A stretch of DNA of 64,000 bases from RPQJ01 sp963696545 (lineage in GTDB: Bacteria > Pseudomonadota > Gammaproteobacteria > Steroidobacterales > Steroidobacteraceae), in assembly GCA_963696545.1 (NCBI GenBank), contig CAVOKQ010000007.1:62001-126000 (forward strand), in the 5' to 3' direction. Both the position numbers and the translations under genes were made by a program. This document shows, in pieces, positions 58,833 to 64,000 of this stretch; position 1 is the first letter of the stretch, and every line of letters begins with the position of its first letter. The notes under the pieces are model-generated. The model made no database searches and had not been told where the DNA came from. It worked only from the letters and a program-made list of their open reading frames with translations.

Positions 58833-59978
58833 TCAAACGGACCGCGAGATCAGTTCCTTCATGATCTCGTTGGTGCCGCCGTAGATCCGCTGCACGCGCG
58901 AATCGGCGAACATCCGGCATACCATGTATTCGTTCATGTAGCCGTAGCCGCCGTGCAGCTGGACGCACTCGTCCATCACCTGCTGCTGCACGTCGGTCAC
59001 CCACCACTTGGCCATCGCCGCCGTCTCGGTATCGAGCTCGCCCTTGACGAGCTGCTCGATGCACCTGTCGACGAACGTGCGTGCGACGCGCGTCAGCGTG
59101 ACCACCTCGGCCATCTTGAACCGCGTGTTCTGGAACTCGCCGATCGCCTGCCCGAACGCCTTGCGCTCGCGGACGTAGCGAGCCGTCTCCGCGACCGCGC
59201 CCTCCATCGCCGCGACGCCGCCAAGTGCGATCGTAAGGCGTTCGTAAGGCAGGTCGCCCATCAGCTGGTGCATGCCCTTGCCTTCGACGCCGCCGAGCAG
59301 GCAGTCCGCGCCGACGCGCACGTCCTCGAAATAGAGTTCCGAGGTGTCCTGCGCCGTCATGCCCATCTTGTCGAGCACGCGGCCCACGCGATATCCCGCC
59401 AGGCCCTCGGTCTCGACCATCATGATCGACATGCCGCGGCTGCGATCCGACGGATCGGTGCGCACGACCAGCATCAGGATCGTCGCGATCGAGCCATTGG
59501 TGATGAAGATCTTCGAGCCATTGATGACGTACTGGTCGCCCTCGCGCACCGCGCGGGTGCGGATGCCCTTCAGGTCGGAGCCGGCACCCGGCTCGGTCAT
59601 CGCGATGGCGCCGACGAGCTCGCCGCGCGCCATGCGCGGCAGCCAGCGCTGCTTCTGTTCCTCGGTGCCGTAGTTGAGCACGTAGTGGGCGGCGATGCTG
59701 TGCACGCCCTGGCCGAAGCCCGAAATGCCGCGCCTCGCGGTCTCCTCGTACAGTACCGCCTCGTGGCGGAAGTCGCCCCCGCCTCCGCCGTATTCGGCGG
59801 GCACGTCCATCAGCAGGAAGCCAGCCGCGCCGACCGCGCGCCAGGTCTCCCGATCCACGTGCTTCTGCGCACGCCAGCGCGCGTCGTGCGGCAGCATCTC
59901 CGTCTCGACGTAACGCGACACGGCTTCGCGCAGCATGCGGAGGTCTTCATCCATCCACGGAGATTCGTAAGGCTTCAT
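58833..59978 (-). CDS. Acyl-CoA dehydrogenase
   Basis: A 381-residue FAD enzyme. Typical segments are MTEPGAGSDLKGIRTRAV (flavin contact), YVINGSKIFITNG, LPYERLTIALGGVAAM, RKAFGQAIGEFQNTRFKMAE (in part), and the closing QLHGGYGYMNEYMVCRMFADSRVQRIYGGTNEIMKE (in part). The base glutamate is not assigned with certainty; the GGTNEI end matches short/medium- and long-chain types alike. It oxidises an acyl-CoA to enoyl-CoA. Placed between purA and tRNA-Leu, where it is not usual, 22 bases behind purA. Confidence 0.93.
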   Translation of the reverse strand: MKPYESPWMDEDLRMLREAVSRYVETEMLPHDARWRAQKHVDRETWRAVGAAGFLLMDVPAEYGGGGGDFRHEAVLYEETARRGISGFGQGVHSIAAHYVLNYGTEEQKQRWLPRMARGELVGAIAMTEPGAGSDLKGIRTRAVREGDQYVINGSKIFITNGSIATILMLVVRTDPSDRSRGMSIMMVETEGLAGYRVGRVLDKMGMTAQDTSELYFEDVRVGADCLLGGVEGKGMHQLMGDLPYERLTIALGGVAAMEGAVAETARYVRERKAFGQAIGEFQNTRFKMAEVVTLTRVARTFVDRCIEQLVKGELDTETAAMAKWWVTDVQQQVMDECVQLHGGYGYMNEYMVCRMFADSRVQRIYGGTNEIMKELISRSV

Positions 59979-60000
59979 GGTCGTCTCGTCGGGGAATCAC

Positions 60001-61293
60001 TCATTCGAAAGGGTGGCGCAGCACGATCGTCTCGGCGCGGTCGGGCCCGGTCGAGACGATGTCGATCGGCACGCCGGCGAGCTGCTCGATGCGCGCGAGG
60101 TACTTGCGGGCGTTGTCGGGCAGCTTCGCGAAGTCCGTGATGCCGCTGGTGGGCTCGGACCAGCCGGGCAGCGACTCGTACACCGGCTCGCACTCCGAAT
60201 AGCGGTGCGACAGCAGCGGCGGCTGGTCGCTCACCTTGCCGTCGATCCGGTATCCGGTGGCGATGCGCAGCGTGTCGAGGCCGTCGAGCACGTCGAGCTT
60301 CGTGACACCGATGCTCGACAGGCTGTTGTGCAGCACGGCGCGGCGCAGCGCCACGGCATCGAACCAGCCGCAACGGCGGGGGCGTCCGGTCACGGCGCCG
60401 AATTCATGGCCCACCCGCGAGAGGTGCTCGCCGTACTCATCGAACAGCTCGGTCGGGAACGGCCCGGCACCGACGCGGGTCGTGTAAGCCTTCACGATGC
60501 CGAGCACGGCGTGGATGTCGCGAGGGCCGAGCCCTGTTCCGGTGGCCGCTGCGCCCGCGATCGTGTTCGACGAAGTGACGAACGGATACGTGCCCACGTC
60601 GATGTCGAGCAGTGCGCCCTGCGCGCCCTCGAACAGCACGTTGCCGCCGCGCTGCGTCTCGGCGTGCAGTCGCTGCGTGACGTCTTCGACCAGCGGGCGC
60701 ACGCGCTCCGCCTGCGCGACCAGGTCCTCGAGCACCCGCTCGAACTCGACGGGCTCCGCGCTGAAGTAGCGGCTCAGCACGAAATTGTGGAAGTCCAGGA
60801 TCTCGCCCAGCCGCGCGGCGAGCCGGTCGCGCTGGAACAGGTCCGCGACGCGGACGGCACGGCGGCCGACCTTGTCCTCGTAGGCGGGGCCGATGCCGCG
60901 CCCGGTCGTGCCGATGGCGTTCGCGCCGCTCGCCCTTTCGCGCGCGCGATCGATCGCGATGTGCGAGGGCAGGATCAGCGCACAGCTCGGGCTGATGCGC
61001 AGCCGGTCGTAGACCGGCACACCGCGCTGCACGAGCGCATCGGCCTCGCGGAGCATCGCCTCGAGCGACAGCACGACGCCGTTGCCGATCAGGCACAGCA
61101 CGCCGGGGTGCAGGACGCCGGACGGGATCAGCGACAGCACGGTCTTCTGCCCGTCGATCACCAGCGTGTGGCCGGCGTTGTGGCCGCCCTGGAAGCGCAC
61201 CACCGCGGCGGCGCGCTCGGTCAGCAGGTCGACGATCTTGCCTTTGCCTTCGTCGCCCCACTGGGCGCCGATGACGACGAGGTTCCTGGCCAT
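60001..61293 (-). CDS. purA: Adenylosuccinate synthetase
   Basis: A 430-residue enzyme of normal length. Signatures: GAQWGDEGKGKIVDLL, FQGGHNAGHTLV, GTTGRGIGPAYEDKVGRRAVR (in part), VLFEGAQGALLDIDVGTYPFVTSSNT (in part) and VTKLDVLDGLDTLRI. It makes adenylosuccinate from IMP, GTP and aspartate. The ATG at 61293 is set by homology (MARNLVVIGAQWG). It follows the small DUF2065 gene, as in the hflKC-purA region of many gammaproteobacteria. Confidence 0.98.
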   Translation of the reverse strand: MARNLVVIGAQWGDEGKGKIVDLLTERAAAVVRFQGGHNAGHTLVIDGQKTVLSLIPSGVLHPGVLCLIGNGVVLSLEAMLREADALVQRGVPVYDRLRISPSCALILPSHIAIDRARERASGANAIGTTGRGIGPAYEDKVGRRAVRVADLFQRDRLAARLGEILDFHNFVLSRYFSAEPVEFERVLEDLVAQAERVRPLVEDVTQRLHAETQRGGNVLFEGAQGALLDIDVGTYPFVTSSNTIAGAAATGTGLGPRDIHAVLGIVKAYTTRVGAGPFPTELFDEYGEHLSRVGHEFGAVTGRPRRCGWFDAVALRRAVLHNSLSSIGVTKLDVLDGLDTLRIATGYRIDGKVSDQPPLLSHRYSECEPVYESLPGWSEPTSGITDFAKLPDNARKYLARIEQLAGVPIDIVSTGPDRAETIVLRHPFE

Positions 61294-61315
61294 GGTGTTG
61301 TGTTCCGCGGGTGTA

Positions 61316-61513
61316 TCAGCCGGTGCCGCGCACGAAATAGAGCAGCAGCGCGCCGGCAATCATGCTGACGAGGCCGGCCGTGCGCAACGTCCGCTCCTCG
61401 AGCTGCGCGAGCTGCAGCAGCGTGCGCTTCATGCCGCCGGGATTCATGAACGGCATCAGGCCCTCGAGCACGAGGTAGAGGGCGAAGGCCGCCCACAGGT
61501 CGCCCCACTGCAT
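61316..61513 (-). CDS. DUF2065 small membrane protein (YjeT-like)
   Basis: A 65-residue protein with two hydrophobic helices: MQWGDLWAAFALYLVLEGLMPFMNP, then TAGLVSMIAGALLLYFVRG. The N-terminal E-G-L/I-x-P-F pattern is that of DUF2065. Function unknown. It lies between hflC and purA as in Escherichia coli (yjeT). The stop lies 22 bases before purA, so it is in the operon. Confidence 0.85.
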   Translation of the reverse strand: MQWGDLWAAFALYLVLEGLMPFMNPGGMKRTLLQLAQLEERTLRTAGLVSMIAGALLLYFVRGTG

Positions 61514-61535
61514 GCCGGGTGGTCGCCGGCCGCGT

Positions 61536-62406
61536 TCAGCGGCCGGTCTCCTTGAGGTACTTGAAGAACTCGCCCATCGGGCTGCAGCACCATGATGTCG
61601 CCCTGCTTGCCGAGCGACTTGCGGTACGCGGCCAGACCGCGATAGAAGGAATAGAAATCCGGGTTGCGTCCGTAAGCGCGCGCATAGATGTCCGCCGCGG
61701 CGGCGTCGCCCTCGCCCTTGACCTTCTCGGCATCGCGATAGGCGTTCGCGAGGACCTCCGTGCGCTGCCGGTCGGCCTCGGCGCGAGTCTGCTCGGACAC
61801 CGCCGAACCCTCGGCGCGCAGCTGCGCGGCCTGCCGCGCGAAGTCCTGCCGCATCCGATTGAATACCGACTCGCTGACCTCTTCGGGCAGCTCGATGTTC
61901 TTCACGCGCACGTCGATCATCGTCATGCCGAGTCCGCCCACATTGGCGCCCGCGATCTTCAGCACCTCGCCCAGGAACTCGGTGCGCTCCGCCGCGACCA
62001 CCTGCTGGATGGTGCGCCGGGCGATCACGCCCTTGAGGCCGTCCTTGACGATTTCGCCGAGGCGCCGCGCGGCCACTTCCTCGCTGCCGCCGGCGGTCGA
62101 GGTGTAATAGCGCGAGACGTCCGTGATGCGCCACTTCACGAAGAAGTTGATGCGCAGGATCTTGCCTTCGCTGGTCAGGAACTGCTCGGCCGGGTAGTCC
62201 TCGGTGAGGATCCGCTTGTCGAACTTCTTGACGTTGTTCACCAGTGGCGTCATGAAGTGCAGGCCCGGCTGGTAGTCGGCGCGCACGATCTCGCCGAAGC
62301 GGAACTTGATCGCGAGCTCGGTCTCGCGCACGGTGAAGGCGGCCATCGACAGCACCAGCGCGGCAAAGCCGGCCAGGATGACGGCGAGGTAACTGCGATT
62401 GTCCAT
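61536..62406 (-). pseudogene. hflC: Protease modulator HflC gene with a 3'-end frameshift
   Basis: An SPFH/band-7 membrane protein. It starts MDNRSYLAVILAGFAALVLSMAAF (transmembrane), then has VRETELAIKFRFGEIVR, RINFFVKWRITDVSRYY, RTEFLGEVLKIAGANVG and the coiled region DRQRTEVLANAYRDAEKVKGEGDAAAADIYAR (in part). After GKQGDIMVLQPDG the reading frame is lost; one base too many in the GGG at 61573-61575 explains it. Deleting one restores EFFKYLKETGR and a stop at 61536, the usual HflC end. As written the frame runs on to 61456 and overlaps DUF2065. With HflK it restrains FtsH. Most likely an assembly error. Confidence 0.85.
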
Positions 62407-63563
62407 CAGCGTGCCCCCCGCTCGCGGCGCGACTCGACGGTCGCGGCCGGCTCTTCAGTGGCGGCGGGCCGCGGAGCGGCGGTGGCCGGCACCTGGCGCT
62501 GCTCGTCGAGCGTCAGCGTCGGCGCCCGGCGCTCCATCATCTTGTCGAGCGGCAGGTACAGCACGTTACCACTGCCCTTGGTGTCCACCAGGACCTTGTT
62601 CGTATTGCCGAGTACTTCTTCCATGGTCTCGTAGTACAGGCGCTGCCTGGTGACCGCCGGGCTGCGCTCGTACGCCTCGAGCAGCTTCACGAATCGTTCC
62701 GCCTCGCCCTCTGCGTCGGCGACGATCCGCGCCTTGTATGCCTGCGAATCCTCCATCTGCCGCGCGGCCGAGCCCTTCGCCTTCGGCAGGATGTCGTTCG
62801 CGTAGGCCTGCGCCTCGAGCGCGAGCCGCTCCCGGTCCTCGCGCGCCTTGATCGCGTCGCGCTGCGAAGACTGCACCTGCTCGGGCACGCTCACGCCCTG
62901 CAGGTTCACGGTCGTCACCTCGATGCCTGTCTTGTACGAGTCGAGCGTGCGTTGCACCAGCTCACGCGTCTTGGCCGTTATCTCCTGCCGGCCCTGCTCG
63001 AGCACGAAGTCGAGCGTGCTGCGGCCGACGATTTCACGGATCGCGCTCTCGCTCACCTCGCTCAGCGTCGCCTCCGGATCACGTACATTGAAGACGTAAG
63101 GAACCGGCTCGGCGCGCCGGTACTGCACCGCGATGTTGATGTCGACGAGGTTCTCGTCGGAGGTCAGCATCCGGGTCTGGTCGCTGAAGCCCTCGACGCT
63201 CTCGACGTTGACGATCTGCCGCGCCTCGATCGGCCACGGCAGGTGCCAGCGCAGGCCCGGCTCGGTCGTCTCGACGTACTTGCCGAAACGCGTGACGACG
63301 GCGCGCTCCGCCGCGTCCACCTTGTAGAGGCCCGTGGCGGCCCAGACAGCGAGCAGCACCAGCGCGACCGTGCCGAAGCCGAAGCCGCGCATGGCCGCAT
63401 CGCGCCCCGGGCGCTCGCCATCCCCACCGCCTCCGCGGCCGCCGCTGAAGATTTCGGTGATCTTTCTCTGCAGGTTGCGCAGCGCCTCGTCCAGATCGGC
63501 GGCACCCCGGTCAGGGCGATTGCCCCAGGGATTGCGGTTCCTGCCCGGTTCATTCCAGGCCAT
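62406..63563 (-). CDS. hflK: FtsH protease activity modulator HflK
   Basis: A 385-residue SPFH protein. The cytoplasmic N-terminus is glycine-rich (FSGGRGGGGDGERPGRD), as is typical, followed by a helix (MRGFGFGTVALVLLAVWAATGLY). The SPFH domain includes AAERAVVTRFGKYVETTEPGLRWHLPWP, NLVDINIAVQYR and GIEVTTVNLQGVSVPEQVQSS. It forms a large membrane complex with HflC around FtsH. The stop overlaps the hflC start (ATG at 62406). Upstream is hflX on the same strand. Confidence 0.96.
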   Translation of the reverse strand: MAWNEPGRNRNPWGNRPDRGAADLDEALRNLQRKITEIFSGGRGGGGDGERPGRDAAMRGFGFGTVALVLLAVWAATGLYKVDAAERAVVTRFGKYVETTEPGLRWHLPWPIEARQIVNVESVEGFSDQTRMLTSDENLVDINIAVQYRRAEPVPYVFNVRDPEATLSEVSESAIREIVGRSTLDFVLEQGRQEITAKTRELVQRTLDSYKTGIEVTTVNLQGVSVPEQVQSSQRDAIKAREDRERLALEAQAYANDILPKAKGSAARQMEDSQAYKARIVADAEGEAERFVKLLEAYERSPAVTRQRLYYETMEEVLGNTNKVLVDTKGSGNVLYLPLDKMMERRAPTLTLDEQRQVPATAAPRPAATEEPAATVESRRERGAR

Positions 63564-63632
63564 GAGATGTGATGCTCCGGGAAATTTTCAGTGGTTTCGT
63601 AACAGGGGTTCCGGCTTGCCGGTCGAGGCCGC

Positions 63633-64000
63633 TCATCGCGCGGCACTGACGGCCGCTTGACCCGAGGATTGTAGGAACCGGTCCCCGGGCGCACAAGGCG
63701 CAACCTCCGCAGGTAGTTCGAGACCCGCGTCGCGGCAGATTCGCTCGAGTTCGCGCCGGCGCAGGCTCACTTCGAGCTCCATCGAGCCGTCGTCGAGCTG
63801 GCGCTGAGCCAGTACGGCACCTGCCTCGAACAGCCGGGCCCGGGCCCGCCCGGCATGCGGTGGCAGCGTGATCAGGCAGTGATGCAGGTCCGCGCCGAGC
63901 TGGCTGTGGAGCGCATCGAGCAGCAGGTCCACGCCTTCACCGGTGTGGGCCGAGAGCCAGAGGCGGTCCACGCGCCCATCGGCATCGACCTCGACGTGCG
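63633..64000 (-). CDS. hflX: GTPase HflX, C-terminal part (5' end outside window)
   Basis: The frame is open to the window edge. The visible part begins near RVDRLWLSAHTGEGVDLLLDAL, which is the ISAxTGEG-like G5 region of the GTPase, and continues with a C-terminal domain (ITLPPHAGRARARLFEAGAVL). HflX splits stalled ribosomes after heat or antibiotic stress. Its place upstream of hflK matches the hfq-hflX-hflK-hflC order. Only about 122 codons can be seen. Confidence 0.85.
   Translation of the reverse strand, partial: HVEVDADGRVDRLWLSAHTGEGVDLLLDALHSQLGADLHHCLITLPPHAGRARARLFEAGAVLAQRQLDDGSMELEVSLRRRELERICRDAGLELPAEVAPCAPGDRFLQSSGQAAVSAAR

Overview
This is a high-GC (roughly two-thirds G+C), densely coded stretch of bacterial chromosome. 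The housekeeping gene orders are those of Gammaproteobacteria: serS-rarA-lolA-ftsK with trxB-aat-infA-clpA-clpS, then rpsP-rimM-trmD-rplS beside ffh, and alr-dnaB-rplI-rpsR-rpsF with rlmB-rnr-purA-hflC-hflK-hflX. The host is therefore most likely a free-living, non-enteric gammaproteobacterium; a lineage near Xanthomonadales, Nevskiales or Steroidobacterales is plausible but not shown. No prophage, insertion sequence, integrase or CRISPR array was found.

Layout. 1-8.2 kb: accessory genes (M64 peptidase end, MgtC/DUF4010 membrane protein, CHRD protein, amidohydrolase with a small coupled protein, DUF3187 protein, HD-domain protein, lipoprotein, VTT membrane protein). 8.2-9.1 kb: tRNA-Ser(UGA) and a ribbon-helix-helix/MazF-like toxin-antitoxin pair with 12-bp promoter repeats. 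9.1-21.1 kb: serS, rarA, a VanZ-like gene, lolA and ftsK, then trxB, a GNAT-like gene, aat, infA, and the ClpAS pair. 21.2-28 kb: a type II secretion operon that holds only gspC-D-E-F, then a DUF3313 lipoprotein-like gene. 28-35.3 kb: DUF1801, VUT-family transporter and Hsp15 genes on one strand; kbl-tdh threonine catabolism, a hydrolase, dctA and an old-yellow-enzyme gene on the other. 35.3-39.3 kb: an accessory patch with an AT-rich control region, a small membrane protein, a rhodanese, PhzF, MEKHLA and FAD-oxidoreductase genes, and two related micro-ORFs (25 and 22 codons) that share a hairpin-plus-Shine-Dalgarno leader. 39.3-48.2 kb: sppA, the rpsP operon, ffh, ypjD, a CorC-like gene and radA. 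48.3-50.8 kb: a Ser/Thr kinase, PP2C phosphatase and double-FHA cassette. 50.8-64 kb: alr, dnaB, the S6/S18/L9 operon with a likely S6:S18 autoregulatory leader, rlmB, rnr, tRNA-Leu(CAG), an acyl-CoA dehydrogenase, purA, DUF2065, hflC, hflK and the end of hflX.

Two cross-cutting observations matter. First, five otherwise well-conserved genes (DUF3187, DUF1801, kbl, dctA, hflC) carry single-base frameshifts, several in or next to short G/C runs; consensus errors in the assembly are the simplest explanation, so these genes should not be called dead without checking reads. Second, the strongest candidate for something undescribed is the twin micro-ORF pair flanking phzF. Their peptides are related and their leaders are nearly identical, which suggests a duplicated, translated small membrane peptide.
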